NCBI RefSeq assembly: GCF_030540825.1
Contig: NZ_JAUOEO010000001.1
Location: 717,001 to 781,000 of the forward strand
Length of the DNA: 64,000 nt
Reading direction: 5' to 3'
Origin: Flavivirga spongiicola
GTDB lineage: Bacteria > Bacteroidota > Bacteroidia > Flavobacteriales > Flavobacteriaceae
Shown here: piece after piece, positions 18,355 through 27,624 of the stretch
How positions within the stretch are numbered: the stretch's first letter is position 1
How the letters are laid out: each line of letters starts with the position of its first letter
Notes under the pieces: model-generated
What the model was told of the DNA's origin: nothing
Database searches by the model: none
The model's input: the letters and a program-made list of their open reading frames with translations, nothing else
Program-made: the position numbers and the translations under genes

Positions 18355-19911
18355 ATGGAAACTATGAAAAATAACATATTAAAATTACTATTAGGCTTCA
18401 TAGTTGTTTTTACAACACTGTTTAGTTGTACAAGCGACTTAGATGCAGAACCTAAAATAGAATTATCATTAGATGAGCTTTTAGCCCAAGATCCTAAAGC
18501 TGTTGAAGGTATTTTGTCAAGACTTTATGGTTCCTTTGCGCTATCTGGTGCAGATGGTCCTGGTAGTTCAGATATTAGTGATGATGCCGGAGAATCCCCA
18601 TTTTTAAGAGGTATTGTTAACCTTCAGGATTTTGCTGCAGATGCTATGAAAAATCGTTGGGGTGATAATGGCTTAGACCAATTAACAACCACCAGTGACT
18701 GGACGGCTGAAAATAAATTCTTTAGATATTTATATAATAGAATATTCTTTACCATACCACAGTGTAATAACTTACTTTCTATATTACCAAATGTTAATGT
18801 AGAGGATAAAGATGCTATCACATCTGAAGTTAGATTTATTAGAGCTTTAGCTAATTTTTACTTAATAGATGTATTTGGTAAAGGTGTACTTGCTACCGAA
18901 GAAAATTTCGGGCAAACCGAATCACTTCCAGAAGCTTCCAGACAAGAATTATTTGATTATGTTGAAGCTGAACTTCTGGCTATTGAACCTTTATTATCAA
19001 CTACAAACACTTATGGTAGAGCAACCAAAGGCGCTGCTCAAATTCTACTGGCAAAATTATACTTAAACGCAGAAGTTTATACTGGTACAGCAAGATATGC
19101 TGATGCCGCAACCTATGCAAACAAAGTTATTACAGATAGTCCTTATAGTTTGGCTACAGATTTTGTGAGTATATTTTCAGCTGATAATAATACATCCACT
19201 GAAATTATTTTACCGCTCATTGCTGATTCTCAGGTAAGCCAAAGTTATGGAAACACCACTTATATTGTTAATGGTAGTTTAAATGCAGACACTACACCTT
19301 TAGCACAATTTGGTGCTACCGAAGGTTGGGGAGGTCACAGATCGTCTAAAGCCTGGTATGGTTTATTTGGAGATCTGGGCACATCTACCGATGTAAGAGC
19401 TAGCTTATTTTGGACTACTGGGCATAATTTTGAAATGACAGATTATAAAGAATGGACAGATGGTTACCCATCAGTAAAATTCAGAAACTCCAGTTTTTCA
19501 GGTAGTACATTAGCATCCAGCTTTTCTAGTACAGACTTTCCTTTATTTAGATTGGCAGATGCTTATTTAATGTATGCAGAATGTGCCATTAGAGGCGCTG
19601 CAGGTACAAGCATGAACACAGCTGTACAATATGTTAATGATGTAAGAACACGATCCAATGCCAGTACCATAACTGAAGCACAACTAACACTTCAGTTTAT
19701 GATCGATGAACGCGCCAGAGAATTAAATTTAGAAGGTCATAGACGTACAGATTTAATCAGATTTGGAATGTTTACAGGTGGGTCATATTTATGGCCTTGG
19801 AAAGGTGGTGTAATAAATGGCACCTCAATTCCAGATCATTATAACTTATACCCCATCCCCTCATCCGCTTTACAAGCAAATCCAAACTTAACCCAAAATC
19901 CAGGATTTTAA
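18355..19911 (+). CDS. susD: SusD-like surface starch-binding lipoprotein
   Basis: A 518-residue SusD/RagB-family protein with lipobox Cys25. The fold is rich in TPR-like helices (NRIFFTIPQCNNLLSILP, RFIRALANFYLIDVFGKGVL) and ends with the common DLIRFGMF and NPNLTQNPGF segments. It forms the hinged lid of the neighbouring SusC and binds glucan at the cell surface. Two ATGs, at 18355 and 18364, are in frame. The second (MKNNILK) also gives a complete lipoprotein signal, so the true start is uncertain by three codons. Confidence 0.94.
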   Translation: METMKNNILKLLLGFIVVFTTLFSCTSDLDAEPKIELSLDELLAQDPKAVEGILSRLYGSFALSGADGPGSSDISDDAGESPFLRGIVNLQDFAADAMKNRWGDNGLDQLTTTSDWTAENKFFRYLYNRIFFTIPQCNNLLSILPNVNVEDKDAITSEVRFIRALANFYLIDVFGKGVLATEENFGQTESLPEASRQELFDYVEAELLAIEPLLSTTNTYGRATKGAAQILLAKLYLNAEVYTGTARYADAATYANKVITDSPYSLATDFVSIFSADNNTSTEIILPLIADSQVSQSYGNTTYIVNGSLNADTTPLAQFGATEGWGGHRSSKAWYGLFGDLGTSTDVRASLFWTTGHNFEMTDYKEWTDGYPSVKFRNSSFSGSTLASSFSSTDFPLFRLADAYLMYAECAIRGAAGTSMNTAVQYVNDVRTRSNASTITEAQLTLQFMIDERARELNLEGHRRTDLIRFGMFTGGSYLWPWKGGVINGTSIPDHYNLYPIPSSALQANPNLTQNPGF

Positions 19912-19931
19912 AAAAAACTAAACTAACAATT

Positions 19932-21308
19932 ATGAAAAATAACATAAAACTTTTATCACTTTTAATTATTGCCTTAATAGGCTTTAATTCATGTGACCAG
20001 GATGATGACTTAGTATTCGTTGCTCAAGAACCAACTGAAGGCATAAATTTCTCTAATTCGTTCTTAGATGAATACGTATTAACCGTTGCAGCATCAAACA
20101 ATTTAGGAGAACGTTTTACATGGAATGATGCTAATTTTGATGTTCCAACAAATGTTACCTATGAGCTTCAAAACTCCATATTAGGAGATTTTACAGATGC
20201 GACAATGATTAGCTCTACAGGTGGTAATGAACTCGCTATAACTATTGGGCAAATGTTAGGTTTTGCTGAAGCTGCAGGCTTAGATAATGATCCAAATACT
20301 GAAGCACCAAACACTGGAAGCCTATATTTTAGAATAAAAGCTTTTGTAGGAACGGATAATGGCTTAGAAACTTTTTCTGATCCTCAAACTTTAACAGTTG
20401 TACTACCTGAAGATGTTAGTGGTGGTGGTGGTGCTTTTGAAGTAGCTTCTTGGGGTGTTGTAGGTTCAGGTTATAATAACTGGGCTGCAGCAGATGGACC
20501 AAAAGATGCTCCTTTTTATACAACTTCTACACCAGGCGTTATTGTATCTTATGTAAACTTATTAGATGGTGAAATTAAATTCCGCGAGAATAATACTTGG
20601 GGAGGTGATTTAGGTGATGCTAATGGAGATGGTATTCTAGATGCCGACCCTGATAACAATATTGCTGTAACCGCAGGCGATTATAAAATCACCATAGATA
20701 CTAATGATAATTCTTATACTATAGAACCTTTCTCTTGGGGAATTGTAGGATCTGGTTTTAATGACTGGGGAAATGATGGACCTGATGCAAAGTTCTATTA
20801 CGATTACACAACAGATACGTTTAAAACCAGTGTAGCACTTCTTGATGGTGAAATTAAATTCAGAATGGATAACAAATGGGATGTAAACTTTGGAGATGCT
20901 ACTGGTGATGGTGTTTTAGACACAGATGCAGATAACAATATTGCTTCAACTGCCGGACACTATCTAATAACATTAAATCTGAATGATAATACTTATACTA
21001 TTGAGTCTTCAAATGTATATGGTGTTGTTGGTTCCGGTTTTAACGATTGGGGTAATGATGGTCCGGATGCAGCCTTAACAGAAATCCAACCAGGTGTATG
21101 GTTTGCAGAAAACATTACACTTTTAGATGGGGAAATTAAATTCCGTCAAAACGATGCCTGGGATGTTAGTTACGGAGATGCTAATGCTGATAATATTTTA
21201 GATACCGACGCAGACAATAATATTGCTTCTACAGCAGGAAACTATGTTATTAGTATAGATTTTAATGATCCTGACGGACCTAAATACCTGTTAGGAAAAA
21301 GACAATAA
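19932..21308 (+). CDS. SusE/SusF-like outer-membrane starch-binding lipoprotein with three tandem modules
   Basis: A 458-residue lipoprotein (lipobox Cys21). Residues about 25-165 are a SusE-type N-terminal domain. Three tandem modules follow, starting at residues 174, 269 and 363, each about 95 residues. Each begins WG(V/I)VGSG(Y/F)N(D/N)W, or YGVVGSGFNDW in the third, and contains LLDGEIKFR, a GDANGDGILD-like acidic loop and NNIA.TAG.Y. The aromatic residues and acidic loops suggest carbohydrate-binding modules with calcium-like sites, as in SusE/SusF, which hold starch at the surface. It begins 20 bp after susD and ends before a terminator-like hairpin at 21341. Start and reading frame are secure. 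Confidence 0.9.
   Translation: MKNNIKLLSLLIIALIGFNSCDQDDDLVFVAQEPTEGINFSNSFLDEYVLTVAASNNLGERFTWNDANFDVPTNVTYELQNSILGDFTDATMISSTGGNELAITIGQMLGFAEAAGLDNDPNTEAPNTGSLYFRIKAFVGTDNGLETFSDPQTLTVVLPEDVSGGGGAFEVASWGVVGSGYNNWAAADGPKDAPFYTTSTPGVIVSYVNLLDGEIKFRENNTWGGDLGDANGDGILDADPDNNIAVTAGDYKITIDTNDNSYTIEPFSWGIVGSGFNDWGNDGPDAKFYYDYTTDTFKTSVALLDGEIKFRMDNKWDVNFGDATGDGVLDTDADNNIASTAGHYLITLNLNDNTYTIESSNVYGVVGSGFNDWGNDGPDAALTEIQPGVWFAENITLLDGEIKFRQNDAWDVSYGDANADNILDTDADNNIASTAGNYVISIDFNDPDGPKYLLGKRQ
20451..21305 (+). repeat. Three tandem approx. 285-bp coding repeats
   Basis: Units begin at 20451, 20736 and 21018 and encode 95, 94 and 96 residues. Nucleotide conservation is visible (GATGGTGAAATTAAATTC and variants in each unit; GATAACAATATTGCTTC in units 2 and 3). 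Units 2 and 3 are closest to each other, which suggests stepwise duplication. Confidence 0.85.
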
Positions 21309-21340
21309 GCATATCTATTATGTAAATATTGAATATTATA

Positions 21341-21379
21341 AAGAGGTTGTATTATTGACATAGTGCAGCCTCTTTTTTT
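21341..21379 (+). terminator. Terminator-like hairpin between susE-like gene and GH13
   Basis: AAGAGG at 21341-21346 pairs with CCTCTT at 21369-21374, extended inward by TTGTA/TAGTGCAG with G-U pairs, and is followed by a run of seven T. It lies between two co-directional genes, only 12 bp before the GH13 ATG. It may lower expression of the amylase relative to susCDE. Confidence 0.65.
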
Positions 21380-21390
21380 AAACCATAGCT

Positions 21391-24276
21391 ATGAAAAAAT
21401 TTACAATACTTTTCCTCTTTCTCTTTTGTGCTTTTAGCCATGCCCAAAAACAAGATGTCACCTATGCTATTTCTCCAAACCCCTTTGAAGAAACAAATAG
21501 TATAACCATAACTTTTGAAGGTTCTTCCATAGATGAAGCAGCCTGGGGAGTCACTAACAATGCGCTTTATTTATGGTCCTGGTCCTTCGATTCTAATTTG
21601 ACAAATCTACAAGATTGCCCAACAAATGGGGATTGGACAAACTCTAACGAAGCCAACCGTTTAACTTACAACTCAGGTACAGATGACTATACAATAACCT
21701 TCACTCCTACTACATTTTACAGTAGAACTGGAATTGGCAGAATTGGGTTTCTTATAAAAGCCAAAGATGGATCTGGAAATAAGCAATCTGAAGATTATCT
21801 TGCCGATGTCGGTTTATTTCAAGTGTCTTTAACGGCACCATCAAACTCAACAACTATTTTAAATTCAGGTGATAATTTAAGTATTTCTGCCACAAATACA
21901 GGTGGCAATGCCGATTATGTTTTAAAAGCAAATGGAGCTACTATAAACACTCAAACAGGTATTTCATCTTATTCTTATACAGATACGAACATAACTATTA
22001 ATAAAAGTTATGTTCTTGAAATTACGGTAGGCGGGGACACGAAAACCAAATCATTTTCTGTTTTAATGGACCCAGGCAGCGACTTTAGTATTATGCCACA
22101 AACTTACTTAGATGGCATCACTTATGATGAAAGCGATCCAACAAAAGCTACTTTGGTACTTTATGCGCCAGGTAAAGATTTTGTTTATGTCGCAGGTAGT
22201 TTTAATAATTGGCAGCCTAATGCTTCATATGCTATGAAGCGTGACCCATCTAGAAATAACAAATTCTGGATTACATTAACCGGTTTAACTTCTGGGCAAA
22301 TTGAAACGTATCAATACTGGGCAGTTGATAAAACACCTATATCAAATTCGCCTGCTTTGGTAAAAACTGCCGATCCATATTCGACATTAGTTTTATCTCC
22401 TTTTGACGACCCTTCTATTCCAGCATCGACATATCCTAATTTACCAGCATATCCTGTTGGGCAAGAGCGGGAAGTAACCGTATTACAAACTAACCAAACG
22501 CCTTACAATTGGCAAGTCACTAATTTTTCAAAACCAAAAAAAGAAGACTTAATTATTTATGAAGTTTTAATTCGTGATTTTGATGCCGATAGAAATTTTC
22601 AAGACATTATAGATAAAATTGACTATTTCAAAAACTTAAATATTAATGCCATCGAATTAATGCCTGTTATGGAATTTGAGGGTAATGAAAGTTGGGGGTA
22701 CAATACGGCTTATCATATGGCATTGGATAAATTTTATGGTACTGAAGAAAAACTTAAAGAACTTATCGATGTTTGTCACCAAAATGGTATTGCAGTTATA
22801 TTAGATATTGCTTTAAACCATGCTTTTGGCAGAAACCCAATGGTACGTTTATGGATGAATGATGCTGATGGTGATGGTTGGGGAGAACCCAGCTCTGAAA
22901 ACCCTTATTTTAACCAAACCGCTAAACATTCATACAATGTAGGATCAGATTTTGACCATTCTAATTCTTTTACTAAGGTGTATACAAAGCGTGTCGTTAA
23001 ACATTGGATCGAAGCATTCAAGATTGATGGATTCCGTTGGGATTTAACTAAAGGGTTCACACAAAATTGTTCCTCTGGAGACGAGGGTTGTACCAATAGT
23101 TATCAAGCAGATCGTGTAGCTATTTTAAAAGACTATGCTGATTACTCCTGGAGTTTAGATGAAACACACTATGTTATTTTCGAACATTTAGGGGGCGATA
23201 CAGAAGAACAAGAATGGGCTAATTATAGAATTGGAGACCCCATTCCTAAGGGAATAATGATGTGGAGTGAAATGTGGACTGCCTATAAAAATTTAGCTCA
23301 AGGACAATCAAGCAATATTAACTTTGATCGTATGGGACATACGGCTCACGGTTTTACAGAAAAACGATCATTAGGTTATCCCGAAAGTCATGATAAAGAT
23401 CGAATCATGTATGAAATGACAGCATTCGGGATTAACACAAACCCAGCTCATAATGTACGTGATTTAAATACGGCCTTAAAAAGAATGTCTGCACTTGGCG
23501 CTGTAACAATTCCTATTCCGGGTCCCAAAATGTTATGGCATTTTGCAGATTTGGGTATGGACGATTCTATATGGACCTGCTCTAATGGTGTTGTTAATTC
23601 TGATTATGACGGCAATAATGATGGTGATTGCAAACTTGATACCAAACCTCAGCCTCAATGGGCAAACAATTGGCTTGCCAATAATAATAGAAATAAAATC
23701 TATAATGATTGGGCGAGACTTAATAGTTTAAAAATTAACGAAGCTGTTTTTGAAGGTGATTATAATATAACCTCGGGAACTCAAACCCCTAGAATAAGTA
23801 TTTATACAGGTAATGAAAACACAAGTGGTTCTGAGCTTAAAAATGTTATCATAGTTGCTAACTTTTCAGTAACAAATCAAAATATAAATCCAAATTTCCC
23901 TTATTCAGGAACCTGGTACGATTTAATGGATGATTCTGGAAACACTACAATTGACGGCAGTACAACTTCTATTGATTTGCCTCCGGGTGAATTTAGAATT
24001 TACGGAAATAAAGGTTCAACGCTATCTACAAATAGTTTTGAAAAGAGCAATGACCTGAAAATACTTCCTAATCCTGTTAAAAACTCTTTTTCAATCAATC
24101 AAAATATAAATACACTACATATTTACAGTATGACCGGAAAACTAATAAAATCGTATGAAGGTCATTTTTATAAAGGTCAATCTTTTGACATATCGAACTT
24201 ATCACGAAGCCTTTATTTAGTAAAAACAACAAATCAACTTGGGAAACAGAACACTATGAAAATGGTTAAATTGTAA
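21391..24276 (+). CDS. Multidomain GH13 amylase/pullulanase-type enzyme with T9SS sorting domain
   Basis: A 961-residue secreted enzyme. A signal peptide (to about residue 19) is followed by a starch-binding-like beta domain (about 25-150, with AWGVTNNALYLWSW), an Ig-like linker, and a CBM48-like domain (about 240-330, VYVAGSFNNWQPN). The GH13 barrel has DIALNH, GFRWDLTKG with nucleophile D551, IFEHLGGD with acid/base E598, and PESHDKDR with D668. The last 80 residues (ILPNPVKNSFSI, then YSMTGKLIKSY) form a type A T9SS C-terminal domain, so export to the surface or medium is expected. The family branch resembles GH13 members that act on alpha-glucan branch points as well as chains. It is the likely surface endo-enzyme of the locus. 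Confidence 0.92.
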   Translation: MKKFTILFLFLFCAFSHAQKQDVTYAISPNPFEETNSITITFEGSSIDEAAWGVTNNALYLWSWSFDSNLTNLQDCPTNGDWTNSNEANRLTYNSGTDDYTITFTPTTFYSRTGIGRIGFLIKAKDGSGNKQSEDYLADVGLFQVSLTAPSNSTTILNSGDNLSISATNTGGNADYVLKANGATINTQTGISSYSYTDTNITINKSYVLEITVGGDTKTKSFSVLMDPGSDFSIMPQTYLDGITYDESDPTKATLVLYAPGKDFVYVAGSFNNWQPNASYAMKRDPSRNNKFWITLTGLTSGQIETYQYWAVDKTPISNSPALVKTADPYSTLVLSPFDDPSIPASTYPNLPAYPVGQEREVTVLQTNQTPYNWQVTNFSKPKKEDLIIYEVLIRDFDADRNFQDIIDKIDYFKNLNINAIELMPVMEFEGNESWGYNTAYHMALDKFYGTEEKLKELIDVCHQNGIAVILDIALNHAFGRNPMVRLWMNDADGDGWGEPSSENPYFNQTAKHSYNVGSDFDHSNSFTKVYTKRVVKHWIEAFKIDGFRWDLTKGFTQNCSSGDEGCTNSYQADRVAILKDYADYSWSLDETHYVIFEHLGGDTEEQEWANYRIGDPIPKGIMMWSEMWTAYKNLAQGQSSNINFDRMGHTAHGFTEKRSLGYPESHDKDRIMYEMTAFGINTNPAHNVRDLNTALKRMSALGAVTIPIPGPKMLWHFADLGMDDSIWTCSNGVVNSDYDGNNDGDCKLDTKPQPQWANNWLANNNRNKIYNDWARLNSLKINEAVFEGDYNITSGTQTPRISIYTGNENTSGSELKNVIIVANFSVTNQNINPNFPYSGTWYDLMDDSGNTTIDGSTTSIDLPPGEFRIYGNKGSTLSTNSFEKSNDLKILPNPVKNSFSINQNINTLHIYSMTGKLIKSYEGHFYKGQSFDISNLSRSLYLVKTTNQLGKQNTMKMVKL

Positions 24277-24280
24277 TAGA

Positions 24281-24325
24281 AGTGGTTTAAACTTTTTCGG
24301 TCAAATCGAAAAAGTTTAAACCACT
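24281..24325 (+). terminator. Perfect 19-bp hairpin downstream of the GH13 gene
   Basis: The arms 24281-24299 (AGTGGTTTAAACTTTTTCG) and 24307-24325 are exact reverse complements with a 7-nt loop (GTCAAAT), starting 4 bp after the stop codon. No T run follows. It closes the alpha-glucan block and is far longer than the other hairpins here. Confidence 0.75.
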
Positions 24326-24559
24326 CCATAGTGTAACAAGTGAAAAGCAAAGAGTTTATTGAAACGAACTTCCCTCATGACAAATCCATAGAGGTCTTTT
24401 GCTTGTTTTATATTCAATTAATTGAAACAAGCACCGGAATGACAATTTCAACGGAAACTTCGAGTTAAAATCCCGGGCAATTCTTTTTGATTACTTCCCT
24501 AAAATCGTCAATTATATCTGATAAGCTAAATGTGAATTTTCTATTAAAAAATATAAAAT
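24326..24559. other. Intergenic region with a degraded repeat copy
   Basis: No gene is supported here. A hairpin GCTTGTTT/AAACAAGC spans 24401-24432. At 24434-24490 lies copy 2 of the double-hairpin repeat (GGAATGACAATTTCA, CGGAAACTTCGAG, CAATTCTTTTT). Its hairpin arms have decayed relative to copy 1 at 9129. Confidence 0.6.
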
Positions 24560-24604
24560 GAGGAATCTTCCTTATATATATTTTAATGCAACATGATAGT
24601 TTTA
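24560..24604 (+). promoter_or_regulatory. AGGA-N4-TCCY box and -7 element before the TlpA pair (site A)
   Basis: GAGGAATCTTCCTTAT at 24560-24575 contains the inverted core AGGA-ATCT-TCCT centred at 24566.5. TAGTTTTA at 24597-24604 is a near-consensus -7 element whose first base is 30.5 bp from that centre. The 15-mer AGGAATCTTCCTTAT is identical to site B at 55869-55883. The ATG follows 47 bp after the -7 element. Confidence 0.7.
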
Positions 24605-24650
24605 CCCTAAGAAATAAATACATTTTTTAATAGGTAAAATTATATTCGTA

Positions 24651-25814
24651 ATGAAAAAACTGATTGGATTAGCATTAATAATTTTGAGCTTTTATTCATG
24701 TAATAAATCTCAAGAACAGCCACAAGAACAAAAAATCACAATAAAAGGACATGTAAAATTCCCTGATGCTAATGATAAATTTGGTATTACACTAAATAAG
24801 ATAAAAGATACTGATGAATTTAAAAATGAATATGAAATAGTTAAAGAAATCAAGTTAGATTCGAATAACAATTATTCATTTGATTTAGAAGTTGAGAACC
24901 CTGAATTTTACAGACTGGATGTATACAAACAACAACGCGTTGAGTTTTATGCCGATGATGAAGATTTAGAAATTAATTTTAGAGGTATAGATACCGCAAA
25001 AATTAAAATAAAGAATCCGCCGCATGTGCATATTGCAGGTGGTGAAAAAAATAACGCATTAAACGCATTGCATTGGGCTCGTTATCAAAACTATCAATAT
25101 ATGATAGCTGTAGGGCAACAGCAATACAGAGCATCATTGTCCGATAGCAAAGCATGGCAAGAAGATGCTGCTAAAGGCTGGGATGTTATGCACGATGTTT
25201 ATGAACGCGATATTAAAAACATTATTGCCATGTATAGTGACTATCCTACGGTTGTAAAAGCGATACAGAGTTTATCCTGGAAAAGGCATCAAAATTATAT
25301 GGTTGAGCAGTATGAAGCGTTGGCTGAAAAATTTCCAAATGTAGCATACATTCAAAATGCCAAGGCAGATTTGTTAGAAAAAATAGAAGATTCAAATAAA
25401 ACTAAAATTGGTGCAGTTGCACCCGATTTTACATTTCCAGATATGGATGGAAATGAAGTATCTCTTAATTCTTTTAAAGGAAAATATGTTTTAATAGATT
25501 TTTGGGCATCTTGGTGTGGACCATGTAGAAAAGAATCTCCTAATGTGCAAAAGCAATATCAACTATATAAAGATAAAGGTTTTGAAGTAGTAAGCGTTTC
25601 TATTGATAAAAAGGAAGATGCTTGGAGAAAAGCTGTTAAAGAAGACAATCTTAAAGGCACTTTATTATTAGCAAAAGATTCTAAGAAAATTATGAAAGAT
25701 TATGTTTTCTCCGGAATCCCTTATATGGTTTTATTAGATAAAGAAGGCAAAGTAATGGCTTTAAACCTAAGAGGAGAAGCTTTGCAAGAAAAATTAAAGG
25801 AAGTCTTTAATTAA
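24651..25814 (+). CDS. TlpA-family thioredoxin-like lipoprotein
   Basis: A 387-residue lipoprotein (lipobox Cys17). The first 120 residues form a beta-rich DUF4369-like domain (KITIKGHVKFPDAND). A helical middle segment with YMIAVGQQQYRA follows. The C-terminal TlpA/AhpC-TSA thioredoxin domain (about 262-387) has active-site WCGPC (C289, C292) and a cis-Pro loop GIPYMV. Such proteins act as periplasm-facing thiol-disulfide reductases that receive electrons from DsbD-type carriers; a dsbD gene lies at 59495. It is the first gene behind promoter site A and is followed 53 bp later by a second TlpA-like gene. The target protein is unknown. Confidence 0.9.
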   Translation: MKKLIGLALIILSFYSCNKSQEQPQEQKITIKGHVKFPDANDKFGITLNKIKDTDEFKNEYEIVKEIKLDSNNNYSFDLEVENPEFYRLDVYKQQRVEFYADDEDLEINFRGIDTAKIKIKNPPHVHIAGGEKNNALNALHWARYQNYQYMIAVGQQQYRASLSDSKAWQEDAAKGWDVMHDVYERDIKNIIAMYSDYPTVVKAIQSLSWKRHQNYMVEQYEALAEKFPNVAYIQNAKADLLEKIEDSNKTKIGAVAPDFTFPDMDGNEVSLNSFKGKYVLIDFWASWCGPCRKESPNVQKQYQLYKDKGFEVVSVSIDKKEDAWRKAVKEDNLKGTLLLAKDSKKIMKDYVFSGIPYMVLLDKEGKVMALNLRGEALQEKLKEVFN

Positions 25815-25867
25815 TTAATCAGCATTTAGATTTTTTTTAAAATCACTAAACATATTAATACAAAAAA

Positions 25868-27109
25868 ATGAAATTATTTAAAATTATATTACCATTACTT
25901 TTTTCCTTTGCTACTGTATTTGCAGATAATAATAAAGATAGTGTCGATGGGAAAGCATTTACAATAACCGGTGATTTGACTAGTTACTATACCGAAGGAA
26001 CAATTAAAATTGTAGGATATCCAAAAAAGGCAGAAACTAAAAAAGCATCGACTGGCGGAGGTGGAATGATGATGGCTATGGGAGGTTCAGCTTCTAATGA
26101 AATAGTATATGCTGAGGGGCCAGTTACAAAAGGAAAGTTCAAAATATCAGGTGAAATTAGTGGAGCTCAAAACGTTTACATTTATATCAGCGCTAAAAAC
26201 AAACAAGGTAGCACCATGGGTGTTATGAAAGGCATGAATTTTATTCTTTCTTCTGGCTACTTTAAAATGACATTAGGCGATAGACCAAATATTTTCTCTA
26301 TAACTGGTGGAGATACAAGATTTAATGATGTTATTTTTGCTTATAAATCGGCACCTGAATTTTTAGAGTTACAAGAGAGTTATGGAAAAATTTATGCAGA
26401 TTATAATAGTAAAACTAAAGCTGAAAAAACAAAAGTGAATGACGAAGCTGTTCGAATTTCAGGAGAAATGATTGATTTTGAATTAGCTCATTACCTTCAA
26501 ATTGCTAAAACTAATAAGGATAAAGAAATATTGTTAATGATGCTTGACTGTGCTGCTTATGGAGGTCCATGGACTGAAGAAACATATAAAGCATTGATCA
26601 ATATTGATGTAAAAGATACTCGGGTTAAGGATGTTATTTTTAAAGCAATTAATGCTGGAAAATCAAGAGCTGCAAAAAGTAGAGTTGGAGTAGGAAGTGA
26701 TATGAACTCTTTTTATACAGAAACATTAGATAAACAAGCTATTTCTCTTAAAGAAGTTTGTTCAAGAGAAGAAAATAAATTTGTATTGTTAGAGTTTTGG
26801 GCTTCTTGGTGCGGACCTTGTCGCTCAGAAATTCCACATATGAAAGAAGCTTATTCTGAATATAATAAAAAAGGGTTTGAAATATTTTCATTTACTATTG
26901 ACGATTCAAAAGCGGCATGGGAAAAAGCATCAAAAGAAGAAAACCTTCCTTGGATAGATAGCGGAATGGGAACAAAAACAGGGCCAAAAGATTTATATGG
27001 CGTTACAGGAGTTCCAGCTAATTTTCTGATAGATACTTCTACGGGTAAAATTGTAGCAATAAATTTGAGAGGTGAAAAACTAACAAAAAAACTGAAAGAA
27101 ATTTTCTAG
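25868..27109 (+). CDS. TlpA-family thioredoxin-like protein, secreted
   Basis: A 413-residue protein with a cleavable signal peptide (after VFA, about residue 19) and no lipobox. An N-terminal beta-domain carries an unusual Gly/Met-rich stretch (TGGGGMMMAMGGSA, about residues 59-72), followed by a helical region and a thioredoxin fold with WCGPC (C315, C318). It ends with AINLRGEKLTKKLKEIF, closely matching the end of the preceding gene (ALNLRGEALQEKLKEVF), so the two are paralogues. The Met-rich patch could bind a soft metal or be a flexible loop; nothing in the sequence decides. A terminator follows at 27132. Confidence 0.88.
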   Translation: MKLFKIILPLLFSFATVFADNNKDSVDGKAFTITGDLTSYYTEGTIKIVGYPKKAETKKASTGGGGMMMAMGGSASNEIVYAEGPVTKGKFKISGEISGAQNVYIYISAKNKQGSTMGVMKGMNFILSSGYFKMTLGDRPNIFSITGGDTRFNDVIFAYKSAPEFLELQESYGKIYADYNSKTKAEKTKVNDEAVRISGEMIDFELAHYLQIAKTNKDKEILLMMLDCAAYGGPWTEETYKALINIDVKDTRVKDVIFKAINAGKSRAAKSRVGVGSDMNSFYTETLDKQAISLKEVCSREENKFVLLEFWASWCGPCRSEIPHMKEAYSEYNKKGFEIFSFTIDDSKAAWEKASKEENLPWIDSGMGTKTGPKDLYGVTGVPANFLIDTSTGKIVAINLRGEKLTKKLKEIF

Positions 27110-27131
27110 GTTACTTTTTAATAGCAGTTGT

Positions 27132-27168
27132 AAAAGTGTGTTAATTTTTATTTTAGCACACTTTTTTT
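27132..27168 (+). terminator. Rho-independent terminator after the TlpA pair
   Basis: AAAAGTGTG (27132-27140) pairs with CACACTTTT (27157-27165), with a 16-nt AT-rich loop and a T run continuing to 27168. It lies 22 bp after the stop codon. Confidence 0.8.
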
Positions 27169-27624
27169 ATACGTTAAATTGAAAAGGGGTATAAATAGTT
27201 TATTTAAACAGTGTCTAGAAGACCTACCGTTAATCTACTTCAATTTTACGCTCTCTAACTTCAATTAAATCGAAATTATCCTCTCTTTTGAAAACTACTC
27301 TATGGACACAAATAATTAACGCATGAAATAAATAATAGAAGTTAGACACAGATTTTCACTAATTAATCTGTTTATGGACAGATTTCAAGCCTTTAAAGAC
27401 TAGGATTCGTGTTCATGCTTAGTCCAATCTATAAACCGTAAGGTATTAGATTCTTGTCTTTTTTAAAGATGATATTACGCACGGTAGTAAAATTCAAGAA
27501 GGGATGAGTTCCAATTTTAATAATACAAAGCACTAATACAGATATTAGGTTGAGCCTTTTGTTCTAAGTTTATGCTAAGCGTAGGCGCAGTATTCTAAAC
27601 TAACTAAAATCAGGATCTATTAAA
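27169..27624. other. Intergenic region, no intact gene
   Basis: Apart from the possible remnant at 27230-27355 this stretch shows only a small hairpin, AATCTGT/ACAGATT at 27365-27384. No complete reading frame with coding character is seen on either strand. Confidence 0.5.
27230..27355 (-). pseudogene. Possible gene remnant (C-terminal fragment)
   Basis: On the minus strand an open stretch without a start codon reads through FHALIICVHRVV and NFDLIEVRERKIEVD before a stop at 27230-27232, preceded by two in-frame stops. The sequence looks protein-like (mixed hydrophobic and charged pattern) but is too short for a gene. I do not recognise the family. It may be the tail of a decayed gene. Confidence 0.25.
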
